A DNA stretch of 64,000 nt from an uncultured Clostridia bacterium (GCA_948473085.1 CAOKWH010000003.1:44462-108461); one strand, 5' to 3'; positions 1-7,930 are shown, numbered from the stretch's first letter. Program-made: numbers and translations. Notes: generated by a model not told the origin, from the letters alone.

Positions 1-705
1 GCGCTTTACAAACACCTCCAGCGTTCCCTTCAGGTCGGCCATGGTAACGCCCTTGTCCACTACCAGGCCCTCAATTTGATGGAACATGGGGGAGTGGGTG
101 GCATCCACCTCATCCGAGCGATATACCCGGCCGGGAGCAATAATGCGGATAGGGGGCTTCTGCTGCTCCATTGTGCGCACCTGCACCGGAGAGGTCTGGG
201 TGCGCAGCAACACAGTATCGTTGATATAAAAGGTGTCCTGCACATCCCGGGCCGGGTGGTCCTTGGGCAGGTTCAGCGCCTCAAAGTTGTAGTAATCCAG
301 CTCTACCTCGGGGCCATGCACCACATCAAACCCCATGCCCAGAAAAATCTCCTTGATTTCGTCCAAGACGATATTCAGCGGGTGCTGGTGCCCAATCAGG
401 CTTTTCTGCCCGGGAAGGGTTACATCCAATTTCTCCTCCTCCAGGCGTCTGGCCAGCAGCTTTTCCCTCAGCTGGGCGCCGGTGAAGGCAATGGAATCCT
501 CAATATGGGCGCGAATCTCGTTGGCCAGCTGGCCGATAACCGGGCGCTCCTCTGCCGAAAGGGACCCCATCTGCTTTAGGATAGCGGTTAGCTCTCCCTT
601 TTTGCCCAGATACTTTACCCGGATTTCGTCCAAGGCCTTGGCCTCTGCAACCTGGGAAAGCTCTGCTTTGGCTGTGGCCAGAATGTTGTTCAGTGCTTCT
701 TTCAC
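1..705 (-). CDS. pheS: Phenylalanine--tRNA ligase alpha subunit (partial, C-terminus outside window)
   Basis: Catalytic alpha subunit of the (alpha-beta)2 PheRS that charges tRNA-Phe in the cytoplasm. The 235 visible residues hold the N-terminal tRNA-binding coiled coil (about 1-85) and the first half of the class II synthetase core, including the motif 2 stretch RVYRSDEVDATHSPMFHQIEG-like region near residues 190-212. The family is about 340 residues, so roughly the last 100, with motif 3, lie beyond base 1. The start is a GTG at 705-703 behind GAGGTG; no better in-frame ATG is present. A phenylalanine T-box leader precedes it. pheT would be expected just outside the window. Confidence 0.96.
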   Translation of the reverse strand, partial: MKEALNNILATAKAELSQVAEAKALDEIRVKYLGKKGELTAILKQMGSLSAEERPVIGQLANEIRAHIEDSIAFTGAQLREKLLARRLEEEKLDVTLPGQKSLIGHQHPLNIVLDEIKEIFLGMGFDVVHGPEVELDYYNFEALNLPKDHPARDVQDTFYINDTVLLRTQTSPVQVRTMEQQKPPIRIIAPGRVYRSDEVDATHSPMFHQIEGLVVDKGVTMADLKGTLEVFVKR

Positions 706-760
706 AAAATTCACCTCTTCAAGTAATATTACAAACAAGCCGCGTTTTTTGGGACAGAAA

Positions 761-1040
761 AATAAAAAAATCCCCCGCCCCAAACAGGGACGAAGGAAGA
801 AAAAACGCAAACTCCGTGGTACCACCCAAATTCCCGCAGTTAGCGGGCACTCATCAAGGGACAAACATCCCCCTTGGCCAATAACGGCGCCGCCCGTAGC
901 CGCCTACTTTTCTGGTTCAACGGTCCGCTCCTGAGTGAACTTCACCAAAACGCCCATCCGCACTGCTTGCAGCCTGTGGCAATGCTCTCTGAAAGGAAGG
1001 CGTGCTTTGGATACTCTCTCAATCCATGCGTTTCAGTTTA
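761..1040 (-). promoter_or_regulatory. T-box leader of pheS (Phe specifier)
   Basis: On the minus strand the conserved T-box bulge sequence GGGTGGTACCACGG lies at 827-814. It is followed by a 6-bp GC stem (792-776) and a run of seven Ts, forming the terminator. Further upstream a TTC triplet at 939-937 inside GTGAAGTTCACTC is a plausible specifier codon for tRNA-Phe. T-boxes sense uncharged tRNA and let transcription continue when it accumulates. The T-box call is firm; the exact specifier position is my reading, without a computed fold. Confidence 0.93.
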
Positions 1041-1056
1041 TTAAACTTTGACTAAA

Positions 1057-1085
1057 ATAATAGCACATTATTTTTTAAATTGCAA
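1057..1085 (-). promoter_or_regulatory. SigA-type promoter of pheS
   Basis: Minus-strand TTGCAA (1085-1080), 17-bp spacer, TATTAT (1062-1057). It sits directly upstream of the T-box leader and reads toward pheS. Confidence 0.75.
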
Positions 1086-1120
1086 GCCCCAAACGCGAAA
1101 ATAAAGCCATTATTTTGGGA

Positions 1121-1148
1121 TTGTATCACCGCAGTTTTATGTTACAAT
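1121..1148 (+). promoter_or_regulatory. Probable promoter of the gene at 1186
   Basis: TTGTAT (1121-1126), 16-bp spacer, TACAAT (1143-1148), 38 bp before the start codon. Divergent from the pheS promoter. Confidence 0.55.
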
Positions 1149-1185
1149 AGAAGAAACTGTAAACATAAAAAGGGGAGAGGTTGAG

Positions 1186-1749
1186 ATGATTTTTGAAAAC
1201 AAGGGCTGGGAGAACACCGAAAAAGCGGCTGAGCTGGTTTGCCAATATGCCCAGGAACATGGCCTGGAGTATGTAGTTATTGCCTCCAAAACCGGGTATA
1301 CCACCGATATTTTTCTGGATACCTTTGCCAAGGCCGGTGTGAAGGCTCACTTTGTCAATGTAACCCATTGCTATGGCGACCTGGGGCCAGGCCAGTGCGA
1401 AATGACCCCGGAAAAGCGCCGGGAACTCACCGAAAAAGGGGTGTATGTACTCACCGCTACCCATGCCTTGTCCGGGGCTGAACGGGGAATTGCCGCCCGC
1501 TACGGCGGCGTTACTCCGGCTATTCTCATGGCAGATACCCTAAAAATGCTGGGGCAAGGGATGAAGGTGGGGGTAGAAATTTCCCTGATGGCAATGGATG
1601 CCGGTGCCATCCCCTACGGCACCGAGATTATTGCTGTGGGCGGTTGCGGGCATGGGGCAGACTATGCTATTACTCTGGTTCCCGGCCACTCCAACAACCT
1701 GTTTGAAACCAAGGTGATTGATATTATCTGCAAACCCCGGATTTCCTAA
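1186..1749 (+). CDS. Pyruvate kinase alpha/beta (C-terminal) domain-like protein
   Basis: A 187-residue stand-alone protein resembling the C-terminal regulatory domain of pyruvate kinase, without the catalytic barrel. Visible features are VVIASKTGYTT near residue 31, a central ATHALSGAERG segment and a C-terminal glycine-rich stretch AVGGCGHGADYA. Small proteins of this type are common in Clostridia and are usually annotated only by domain. The substrate is unknown; nucleotide or phosphoester binding is a guess from the domain. The start ATG has a good AGGGGAGAGG site. A thioesterase gene follows after 34 bp, probably co-transcribed. Confidence 0.75.
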   Translation: MIFENKGWENTEKAAELVCQYAQEHGLEYVVIASKTGYTTDIFLDTFAKAGVKAHFVNVTHCYGDLGPGQCEMTPEKRRELTEKGVYVLTATHALSGAERGIAARYGGVTPAILMADTLKMLGQGMKVGVEISLMAMDAGAIPYGTEIIAVGGCGHGADYAITLVPGHSNNLFETKVIDIICKPRIS

Positions 1750-1783
1750 ACTGCCGGTTTTGCAGAGAGCAGGAGGAGATACC

Positions 1784-2215
1784 ATGCTGACCGTTAGCGA
1801 ACTAAAACAGCTCATAGCCCTGGACCAGTATGCCACCCAGGTGACCGGTATTGAGATGCAGGAAGTAACCGAAGAGCACGCCGTCTGTACCCTAAAAGTG
1901 GAGGAAAAGCACCTGAACTTTCTGGGCCATACAATGGGAGGCGTGCTGTTTACCCTGGCCGATTTTTGTTTTGGAGTACTCTCCAATGCCCGACAGCCGG
2001 GCACCGTTACCCTTTCCAGCCAGATTCAGTACCTTTCCTCCCCGAAGGGGAAGTTCCTGACAGCCGAAACTATTCCGCTACGGCAGGGGCGGCGCATCAG
2101 CTTCTATGAAACGACCATTACGGATGAATTGGGCAACCTGGTGGCCAAGGTGAGCAATACCGGCTATTATAGCTCCAAAACCCGGATGGAATTGCCGAAG
2201 TCAGAGAGCGTTTGA
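1784..2215 (+). CDS. PaaI-family hotdog thioesterase
   Basis: A 143-residue single hotdog domain of the PaaI/4HBT type, which hydrolyses acyl-CoA thioesters in the cytoplasm. The segment NFLGHTMGGVLFTLADFCFG (residues about 45-64) matches the family pattern HGG(x)hxxLAD, with GHTMGG at the active-site turn and the Asp of LADF at the helix. The start at 1784 was chosen over an in-frame ATG at 1718, which overlaps the previous gene, because AGGAGGAG sits 5 bp upstream. The acyl-CoA substrate cannot be told from sequence. It is followed by acpS, so acyl metabolism is a plausible setting. Confidence 0.82.
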   Translation: MLTVSELKQLIALDQYATQVTGIEMQEVTEEHAVCTLKVEEKHLNFLGHTMGGVLFTLADFCFGVLSNARQPGTVTLSSQIQYLSSPKGKFLTAETIPLRQGRRISFYETTITDELGNLVAKVSNTGYYSSKTRMELPKSESV

Positions 2216-2273
2216 AAATTGCCGTTAGCTGTGTTAAGATAGAAAGCAGATTTTGCGGGAAAGGGATGGGCCT

Positions 2274-2645
2274 TTGAACAGTTTAGTCGGTGTAGATATT
2301 GTAGAGGTGGAGCGCATTCGCCAGGCGATGGAAAACCCCCATTTTCTCCGGGAATTTTTTTCCCAGGAGGAGCGGGAGTATTTTGCTGGGAAATTCTATC
2401 CCGAGCAGTCGGTAGCCGGTGCCTATGCGGCAAAGGAGGCGTTTGCCAAAGCAGTGGGCACCGGTATCCGGGACTTTGGGTTGCAGGAGGTGTCGGTCTG
2501 CCATGATTCATTGGGCTGCCCGTATTTTCTGCTGTCGGGCCGGGCTGCGCAACTTTATAGGGATTGGCGCTTTAGCCTGAGTATCAGCCACACCAGTATG
2601 CAGGCAATCGCTTTTGTACTGGCTGTTTCGCCAAACGAGCAGTAG
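2274..2645 (+). CDS. acpS: Holo-[acyl-carrier-protein] synthase
   Basis: Transfers 4'-phosphopantetheine from CoA to the serine of acyl carrier protein, activating it for fatty acid synthesis. At 123 residues it matches the AcpS length. GVDIVEVERI near the N-terminus supplies the Mg-binding Asp, and AAKEAFAKAVGTG (about residue 52) carries the conserved Glu and Lys. SISHT near the C-terminus is also typical. The start is TTG at 2274, preceded by AAGGGATGG; a TTG at 2253 would add seven residues without a good ribosome site. It lies 14 bp before nnr, a pairing common in Firmicutes. Confidence 0.93.
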   Translation: MNSLVGVDIVEVERIRQAMENPHFLREFFSQEEREYFAGKFYPEQSVAGAYAAKEAFAKAVGTGIRDFGLQEVSVCHDSLGCPYFLLSGRAAQLYRDWRFSLSISHTSMQAIAFVLAVSPNEQ

Positions 2646-2659
2646 GGAGGGGGAAAAGC

Positions 2660-4189
2660 ATGTTTGCACTCAGTTCCGCCCAGATGCGGGCGCTGGAGCA
2701 GCGCTGTGCCCAGGAGGGGATCTCCGCCGGGACCCTGATGGAAAATGCCGGCCGGGCTGCCGCCTATGCTATCAACGGCACCATTCCGGTGAAGGAAAAG
2801 CGCTGTGTGGTGTTCTGTGGCAGTGGCAACAATGGCGGCGATGGCTTTATTACTGCTGCGGAGCTGAAAAAATTGGGGGCCGATGTCCGAGTGGTGCTCT
2901 GCCTGGGATTGCCCAAAACCCGCACCGCTCGGGAAGCGTACGAAAAGGCCTATGCTGCCGGGGTTTCGATGGTGGATCTGGCCATCAGCCCCTATGGGGC
3001 CGAAGCGGCTATGAACGGTGTGGACATTGTGGTGGATGCCATCTATGGCACCGGCTTCCGGGGTGAACTTCCCGCTGGGGCCAGAGCAGCCTGTCGGATG
3101 ATCAACCAGGCTATCGCGGCTGTGTTTGCGCTGGACCTGCCCAGCGGCATGGAAACAGACAGCTTTAAGAGCGATGCTGACTGTGTCCACGCCGATTTCA
3201 CCGTGGTGTTTGACAGCCTAAAGCCCTCCCATATCATGCCCCTAACCGCCAAGCTGTGCGGCAATATCTGCATTGTTAATATTGGTATACCCCCAGAGTA
3301 TAAGCAGAACATCCAGTACCACTATGCCCTGGTAAACGATGCGCTGGCAGCCAGTTTTCTGCCGGTGCGGGCGCTGGACAGCAATAAACAGGATCATGGC
3401 TATCTGCTTTTAATCGCCGGCAGCCGGGATTATATGGGGGCGGCTGTACTGGCAGCAGAAGGGGCCAAGCGCAGTGGCGTGGGGTATGTTTGCTTGGCTT
3501 CAGTGGTGGATGTATGCAAAACAGTGGCGCTTTCCAGCCCGGAATGTGTGTTTTTGCAGCTGGATAAAAACGAAAACGGCCGCATAGACCTGTTGGCCTA
3601 TGAGAAGCTGCAAAAGGCCATGCAGAGGGCCACAGCTATCTGTATCGGCCCGGGCTTGGGCCTGGATGAGGACACCCGGGCGTTGGTAGCGGCTGTGCTG
3701 GAAAATGCCAACTGCCCGGTTGTTGTGGATGCTGATGGCATAAATGCGCTGGCGGATAATATACATATACTGGATAGTGTAAAAGTTCCAGTAATTTTAA
3801 CCCCGCATATAGGGGAAATGGCCCGACTGCTTTTGGTGGATAGCCAAACAATCCTGAACGACCGGTACGAGCTGGTGGGCAACTTTGCCAAGCGCTATGG
3901 CGTTACAGTGGTTTGCAAGGGCTATCGCACCTTTACAGCCCCTGGGGCAATGGGCGCCTATATGAACACCACCGGTAATGCCGGTTTGGCAAAAGCGGGC
4001 AGTGGCGACCTGCTCAGCGGGATAATTGGCGCGTTGGCTGCCCAGGGGCTTCCCCCGGAACGGGCCGCGGCGGCAGGGGTGTTCTATCATGGCAAAGCAG
4101 CCGACCTCTGCCAGCAGGATATGGGGCAGATGTATATGCAGCCGCTGGATGTGGCACACTATCTCTCAAAGGCTTATCCAAAACTTTAA
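2660..4189 (+). CDS. nnr: Bifunctional NAD(P)H-hydrate epimerase / ADP-dependent NAD(P)H-hydrate dehydratase
   Basis: Repairs NADH and NADPH damaged by hydration: the epimerase converts R-hydrates to S-hydrates and the kinase-like half dehydrates them with ADP. The N-terminal YjeF domain (about 1-215) shows FCGSGNNGGDGFI, and the C-terminal ribokinase-like domain (about 230-505) shows AGSRDYMGAA, IGPGLG, VVDADGINAL and the catalytic AKAGSGDLLSGI. The 509-residue length fits the fused enzyme. The usual GTGD of the dehydratase reads GSGD here. AGGGAGGGGG precedes the ATG. Located between acpS and a lipoprotein gene, the common clostridial order. Confidence 0.95.
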   Translation: MFALSSAQMRALEQRCAQEGISAGTLMENAGRAAAYAINGTIPVKEKRCVVFCGSGNNGGDGFITAAELKKLGADVRVVLCLGLPKTRTAREAYEKAYAAGVSMVDLAISPYGAEAAMNGVDIVVDAIYGTGFRGELPAGARAACRMINQAIAAVFALDLPSGMETDSFKSDADCVHADFTVVFDSLKPSHIMPLTAKLCGNICIVNIGIPPEYKQNIQYHYALVNDALAASFLPVRALDSNKQDHGYLLLIAGSRDYMGAAVLAAEGAKRSGVGYVCLASVVDVCKTVALSSPECVFLQLDKNENGRIDLLAYEKLQKAMQRATAICIGPGLGLDEDTRALVAAVLENANCPVVVDADGINALADNIHILDSVKVPVILTPHIGEMARLLLVDSQTILNDRYELVGNFAKRYGVTVVCKGYRTFTAPGAMGAYMNTTGNAGLAKAGSGDLLSGIIGALAAQGLPPERAAAAGVFYHGKAADLCQQDMGQMYMQPLDVAHYLSKAYPKL

Positions 4190-4209
4190 GAGAGAACAGG
4201 GTGTTTTAT

Positions 4210-4734
4210 TTGAAAAAATTTGTTGCGGCAGCAGTTGTATCGGCAGTTCTGCTAACTGGTTGTGGAACCGACCTGGCAGCCAAAGAGAGGGCGCAGGAGA
4301 GCCTTTCCACCCCTTTTGCCACCCAAGCAAAGCTGAGCTATAACGGCGTGGATGCCGAGATGCAGATTACGGGCGAGGGGGCAAGCAAGTGCTATCGAAT
4401 CCAGTTTACCAAGCCAGCCTCCCTGCAAGATGTGAGTATGGAGTTTACTGAAAATGCCGTCCAGGTGTCCTACAAAGGGATGTCCTTTAATGTAAAGCCG
4501 GAAACCTTAACAGATGGAATGGCCGGTGAAATTCTGGTGGAAACCATCCAATCGGCCTTTGGCGGGGAGGATGTCAGCGTGGAGTGTGGGGATGGTGTCA
4601 TTGCCATTCGGGGCAGGGTTGACAGCGGCGATTTTACATTGCGGCTGGATAGTGACACCGGCAATTTTCTTTCCCTTAGCCTGCCGGACAATGATTTTTA
4701 CATGGAGTTTTCCGGGTTTGAATTTTACAAGTAG
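4210..4734 (+). CDS. LolA-like lipoprotein
   Basis: A 174-residue predicted lipoprotein. MKKFVAAAVVSAVLLTGC gives a Lys-Lys n-region, a hydrophobic core and an LTGC lipobox, so the mature protein should be anchored outside the membrane by a diacylglyceryl Cys. The mature part alternates short strands (VSMEFTENAVQVSYKGMSF, FTLRLDSDTGNFLSLSLP), the beta-rich pattern of the LolA-like lipoproteins found beside acpS in Firmicutes. The TTG at 4210 is preferred because it yields the classic MKK start with GGTG 6 bp upstream; a GTG at 4201 is possible. No enzyme function is evident. Ends at a strong terminator. Confidence 0.7.
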   Translation: MKKFVAAAVVSAVLLTGCGTDLAAKERAQESLSTPFATQAKLSYNGVDAEMQITGEGASKCYRIQFTKPASLQDVSMEFTENAVQVSYKGMSFNVKPETLTDGMAGEILVETIQSAFGGEDVSVECGDGVIAIRGRVDSGDFTLRLDSDTGNFLSLSLPDNDFYMEFSGFEFYK

Positions 4735-4743
4735 CAAAGAAAA

Positions 4744-4778
4744 AGGAGCTGCCCAGCCGGGCGGCTCCTCTGTTTTTA
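4744..4778 (+). terminator. Rho-independent terminator after the lipoprotein gene
   Basis: An 11-bp stem (4744-4754 with 4759-4769, one G-U pair), a 4-nt loop and CTGTTTTTA. Closes the acpS-nnr-lipoprotein transcript. Confidence 0.9.
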
Positions 4779-5144
4779 TCGTGTGTGCTGTAATTTTTCC
4801 AGAGCTTCCTCACGGGTTGCAGTAAAGAAAAACTGTTCTCCCCGGTTGCTTTCCCGGATAAAGTCCTGCAGCGGTTTGCTGGTATAACGGCTGTACTCTC
4901 CCCAAATGGCCAGTTTACCGCCATAGTTGACAAATTTTTGCAAAATTTCTCCAGCCAGGCCGGTGCTTAAAATAAAAAAGTCCTCACAAACCAGAGCTTT
5001 GCTTATCAGAATGCGGTCGCAGTTGGTTTCATACCGGACACTTGCCAATAAATCCAAAGCTGAAGCAGCAGTGGTGATGAGAAGTTCATCTCCCAATACT
5101 TCAGCAATTCGGGAACCATTTTGCTCAATTATTTTAATTTTCAT
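4776..5144 (-). CDS. DUF4180 domain protein
   Basis: A 122-residue soluble protein matching the DUF4180 family in length and pattern: an N-terminal strand KIKIIEQNGSRIAEV, a central RILISKALVCEDFFILSTGLAGEILQKF, and a C-terminal NRGEQFFFTATREEALEKL. The alternating strand/helix order with a conserved acidic-Phe-Phe segment recalls STAS-like folds, but that is only a resemblance. No function is established to my knowledge. It is transcribed opposite to its neighbours, converging on the lipoprotein terminator. The ATG at 5144 has AAGGAGGC upstream. Confidence 0.75.
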   Translation of the reverse strand: MKIKIIEQNGSRIAEVLGDELLITTAASALDLLASVRYETNCDRILISKALVCEDFFILSTGLAGEILQKFVNYGGKLAIWGEYSRYTSKPLQDFIRESNRGEQFFFTATREEALEKLQHTR

Positions 5145-5507
5145 TTTATAGCCTCCTTGTTTTGCTCTCTGCGTTGGGATATTTCCTTATTCTAACGGAT
5201 GGAGTCCGCTTTGTCAAATCGGGCGGCTTAACTTTCGTTTTGTAGGCGCTTTTTTGGCCGATTCCCGGTGCCTTTGGCCAACTGGCGCTTTTTACAGTGG
5301 TTTTGTTACAGAGCTGCTTTGGCGGCGTTGACAGTTTTGGGGTGGCGGAAATAAACTAATATTGTACCAAAGGGTACAGCTACTGCACAGCTGCAGTCAG
5401 CTTAAAATACATGCTCCTTTGATTAAAGCTACAGGCTTTGGGCCAGAATAAGTACTGCAAGCCGACTGCAGCGGCGGATATCAAAAGATGCGGAGCGTGA
5501 TTGTAGC
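5145..5507. other. Intergenic region upstream of mazF; no antitoxin gene seen
   Basis: 363 bp between the divergent DUF4180 and mazF genes. I found no ribosome-site-plus-ORF that could encode a MazE-like antitoxin. The mazF promoter is at 5328-5357, giving a leader of about 145 nt. Within it are a GTACC/GGTAC hairpin (about 5364-5377), a 9-bp inverted repeat GCTGCAGTC (5390-5398) with GACTGCAGC (5464-5472), and one TACAT at 5408-5412. Confidence 0.6.
5328..5357 (+). promoter_or_regulatory. Promoter of mazF
   Basis: TTGACA (5328-5333), 18-bp spacer, TAAACT (5352-5357). Perfect -35, moderate -10, reading toward mazF with a long leader. Confidence 0.65.
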
Positions 5508-5870
5508 GTGACTATCAAACGAGGAGAAATCTACTATGCCGACCTTAGCCCGGTGGTGGGGTCAGAACAGGGTGGAGTACGCCCGGTGCTGATCGTACAG
5601 AATGATGTGGGCAATAAATACAGCCCCACTGTCATTGCTGCGGCCATTACCAGCAGACAGGAAAAGAATAAACTGCCCACCCATATTGAACTCCCGTCTG
5701 AGGGCTGCGGCCTTACAAAGGATTCGGTGGTTCTGCTGGAGCAGATACGCACCATTGACAAGCGGCGACTGGGGGAGAAAATGGGCAGTTTGGATAATGA
5801 CGCCATGTCCCGGATTGACAGGGCGCTGTCGGTGAGCTTTGGCCTGGGTTCCAACCGGACAATATATTAG
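5508..5870 (+). CDS. mazF: MazF/PemK-type endoribonuclease toxin (EndoA/NdoA-like)
   Basis: A sequence-specific mRNA interferase; the Bacillus homologue EndoA cuts single-stranded RNA at UACAU. The 120-residue protein has the N-terminal [20 protein letters not shown] signature, the RPVLIVQND strand with the conserved Arg, the TVIAAAITS strand with the conserved Thr/Ser, and a C-terminal half [14 protein letters not shown]. It looks full-length and intact. GTG start with a weak GGAG 12 bp upstream. In Bacillus the order is acpS-lipoprotein-alr-mazE-mazF; here alr and mazE are absent from the locus. The antitoxin may be elsewhere or lost. Confidence 0.92.
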   Translation: MTIKRGEIYYADLSPVVGSEQGGVRPVLIVQNDVGNKYSPTVIAAAITSRQEKNKLPTHIELPSEGCGLTKDSVVLLEQIRTIDKRRLGEKMGSLDNDAMSRIDRALSVSFGLGSNRTIY

Positions 5871-5919
5871 GGGCTACATAGCCCATGGAGGCACCTGCTT
5901 TATAGCAGGGCTTATCTGC

Positions 5920-5956
5920 AAAAAATCCCTCTGCTAATATAGCAGAGGGATTTTTT
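5920..5956. terminator. Bidirectional terminator
   Basis: A perfect 16-bp stem (5920-5935 with 5941-5956) around a 5-nt loop, with A and T runs on either end. Serves mazF on plus and the 96-residue gene on minus. Confidence 0.93.
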
Positions 5957-5959
5957 AGC

Positions 5960-6250
5960 TTAATTGTTGCGGTCCAGCCAGATTGAGGCAATTTGTAGTG
6001 CAGGGTAGAGGCCATCCCGTTCGGCCCGCTTTGTAATGCGATCCTTGGGGCTTAGGGTGGGGTCGGTGGCCATACACTGTACAATTACCTTGCTGGCCAA
6101 ATCGTCCTCGCTATCCTTTTCGGTGGCTACAATATTCAGCAGTGCTACAAAGTCCTGGCCGGGGTCGCCATAATAGATGGTTCTGCCATTGCGCACCAAG
6201 GGTCTGCCCCGGTACATGGTGTATTCGCTCTTTGTGTTTTTATCAGCCAT
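5960..6250 (-). CDS. Conserved hypothetical protein, 96 residues
   Basis: I do not recognise this family. The product is a small soluble protein with no signal peptide or membrane segment. It has a basic centre (YRGRPLVRNGRTIYYGDPG), a helix-like middle (DFVALLNIVATEKDSEDDLASKVIVQCM) and a closing KDRITKRAERDGLYPALQIASIWLDRNN. It reads as a real gene: GGAGG upstream of the ATG, a clear promoter and its own terminator. The dispersed Arg residues and the YYG motif do not point to a catalytic fold I can name. Confidence 0.7.
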   Translation of the reverse strand: MADKNTKSEYTMYRGRPLVRNGRTIYYGDPGQDFVALLNIVATEKDSEDDLASKVIVQCMATDPTLSPKDRITKRAERDGLYPALQIASIWLDRNN

Positions 6251-6319
6251 CTTCTATTTTCCTCCAATTCTTTTAGGTATTCTATTTTTAAAAACCGTCG
6301 TATACTATTCGTACCAATT

Positions 6320-6348
6320 ATTTTATCACAGTTTTGATCCAAAGTCAA
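6320..6348 (-). promoter_or_regulatory. Promoter of the 96-residue gene
   Basis: Minus-strand TTGACT (6348-6343), 17-bp spacer, TAAAAT (6325-6320), about 70 bp before the start codon. Confidence 0.75.
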
Positions 6349-6481
6349 AGAGGTGGAAAAATTATCCTTTTTAGAGAGGCGAATCTCCTGTGAAATTTTT
6401 ACTGATACTATAGGGCATAAGCTGTTCCAAAACTGGCAAAGCTATCTACTGAGGTCAATGAAAGTAAAGGAGTGTTGAACC

Positions 6482-6691
6482 ATGCTTGATCGAATTTCCC
6501 TGGTGCTGGTTATTATTGGCGCCCTGAACTGGGGCAGTATTGCCCTGTTCCAGCTGGATGTAGTAGCTTACCTGTTTGGCGGGCCAGATGCCATGATTAG
6601 CCGTGTCATTTATGCTCTGGTTGCCCTGGGCGGAATTTGGAGCATTTCGCTGCTGTTCCGCGACCCGGTTACCAGACAAATCCGGGATTAG
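6482..6691 (+). CDS. DUF378 small membrane protein
   Basis: 69 residues with two membrane helices (about 5-27 and 40-60). The first contains the characteristic IGALNWG of the DUF378 family. The C-terminal tail RDPVTRQIRD is short and charged. Cellular role unknown; these proteins are widespread in Firmicutes. The ATG follows GGAGTG. Stands alone, flanked by a bidirectional terminator on its right. Confidence 0.85.
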   Translation: MLDRISLVLVIIGALNWGSIALFQLDVVAYLFGGPDAMISRVIYALVALGGIWSISLLFRDPVTRQIRD

Positions 6692-6699
6692 AACCAGAT

Positions 6700-6731
6700 A
6701 AAAAGCCTTTAGCTTATGCTAAAGGCTTTTT
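6700..6731. terminator. Bidirectional terminator between DUF378 gene and the DnaJ operon
   Basis: A perfect 14-bp stem (6700-6713 with 6718-6731) around TTAT, with A and T runs at both ends. Serves the convergent genes on each side. Confidence 0.93.
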
Positions 6732-7285
6732 TAGTGCGGAAATTTATTGCCCCACCTGCCAATATACTTAGGGCGAAAGCGGTGGATATACCCGAAAATG
6801 ACACCGGTAAGCGCCTTATCAAAATAAAAGAACATAAGGTTGGCAGCAAATAAAATGGCATAGATCCCATACCTGCCATAGTCATAAACCCCTTCCAGCA
6901 GATAGGCCATTCCCAACAGATTGGCCGCAATCAGGTAGGAGGAGATAACGGCGCCATTGAACAGCAGATATTTCAGCAGTTGTTCCAGCGGGCGGCAGCA
7001 TAGCTTTTCAATAACCCCTTTTACAATGGGATAGTAACCAAAAAAGACGATGAAAACCATGGCGGCCTCTTTGTCGGGGGTTATGAACAGGCTAAGCAGA
7101 GATACACTGGCATATACCATGAGAGCTGTTGCCCGGTTATACTCCAATACCACTACCACCAGTAGGGTGCCCGCCATAGCGGGCAGCGCATAGGTGGCAA
7201 AGGGGAAAAGGCCGGTCATAAACATCAGTAGCAGGCAGAGGGAGGAGGCAATCCCGCCGGCTGCCACCTGTTTGCTTTTTTTCAT
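6731..7285 (-). CDS. Polytopic membrane protein, function unknown
   Basis: 184 residues with five or six predicted membrane helices (from about residue 9 to 165) and a basic C-terminal tail. The N-terminal MKKSKQVAAGGIASSLCLLLMF recalls small substrate-binding (S) components of ECF transporters, but no ligand signature confirms it. The ATG at 7285 is preferred over an upstream in-frame start because GGAGG lies 5 bp before it. Third gene of an operon with a DnaJ-TPR protein (18-bp gap) and a DUF5685 protein, a grouping that recurs in Clostridia as far as I recall. Confidence 0.65.
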   Translation of the reverse strand: MKKSKQVAAGGIASSLCLLLMFMTGLFPFATYALPAMAGTLLVVVVLEYNRATALMVYASVSLLSLFITPDKEAAMVFIVFFGYYPIVKGVIEKLCCRPLEQLLKYLLFNGAVISSYLIAANLLGMAYLLEGVYDYGRYGIYAILFAANLMFFYFDKALTGVIFGYIHRFRPKYIGRWGNKFPH

Positions 7286-7303
7286 TGGTTCCTCCCTGTA
7301 CAA

Positions 7304-7930
7304 TCAGCAGCAGCGAACCAGGTCGCCGCCCATACATTCGCAGCAGCAATCGGCGCAAAGCAGTGCTGTACACATATCACAGGAACTGCAGCCGCAGCAG
7401 CCAGGATTTCCGGTGTAGGTCTGGCTGCGATAACCGCCGGGGTTTGCTGTTTGGCGCTGCCACATCATCTGCCGCAGGATAGCTGCATATTCTATATTGT
7501 CGGGGTCCATCCGGGTGGCAGTTTCAAAACATCTGGTGGCTTCGTCCAGCCAGCCGCGTTTATAGTAGATAACGCCCTTGAGATAAAACCATTCGGCCGA
7601 ACGGCGGCTGGCCGGAACACCTTCCAGCAATTCGTCCGCTTCGATGAGCTTGTTCAGGTTAATCAGCCGGCGAACATCTTCATACTCGCCCGAGCTATAA
7701 TACTCATTCTGCCCAGTGCTGCTTTGCCTGCTGCGGTTTGCTGTTCGCATCGACTGTATCTGGTCGTATGCTTCGTTAATTTCCTGCATCTTCTCCTCAG
7801 CCAGATCGGACAGGGGGTTGTTGATGTAGTTATCCGGGTGGTATTTTTTCGCCAGCTGCCGATAGGCGCTTTTGATCTCCTCGTCTGTTGCATTGGGGGA
7901 TACGCCTAAAACCTTATAGGGGTCTGTCAT
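7304..7930 (-). CDS. DnaJ-domain protein with TPR-like region and Cys-rich tail
   Basis: 208 residues. A canonical J domain (1-60) with HPD at 31-33 would stimulate an Hsp70 (DnaK). Residues about 90-150 form a helical TPR-like repeat ([32 protein letters not shown]). The last 32 residues hold 12 cysteines, many paired (GCCGC, CCCEC, RCC), which suggests metal binding or lipid/thiol chemistry. No Gly/Phe linker or DnaJ zinc centre is present, so it is a specialised J protein and not the housekeeping DnaJ. It overlaps the upstream DUF5685 gene by 17 bp, indicating translational coupling. Confidence 0.85.
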   Translation of the reverse strand: MTDPYKVLGVSPNATDEEIKSAYRQLAKKYHPDNYINNPLSDLAEEKMQEINEAYDQIQSMRTANRSRQSSTGQNEYYSSGEYEDVRRLINLNKLIEADELLEGVPASRRSAEWFYLKGVIYYKRGWLDEATRCFETATRMDPDNIEYAAILRQMMWQRQTANPGGYRSQTYTGNPGCCGCSSCDMCTALLCADCCCECMGGDLVRCC

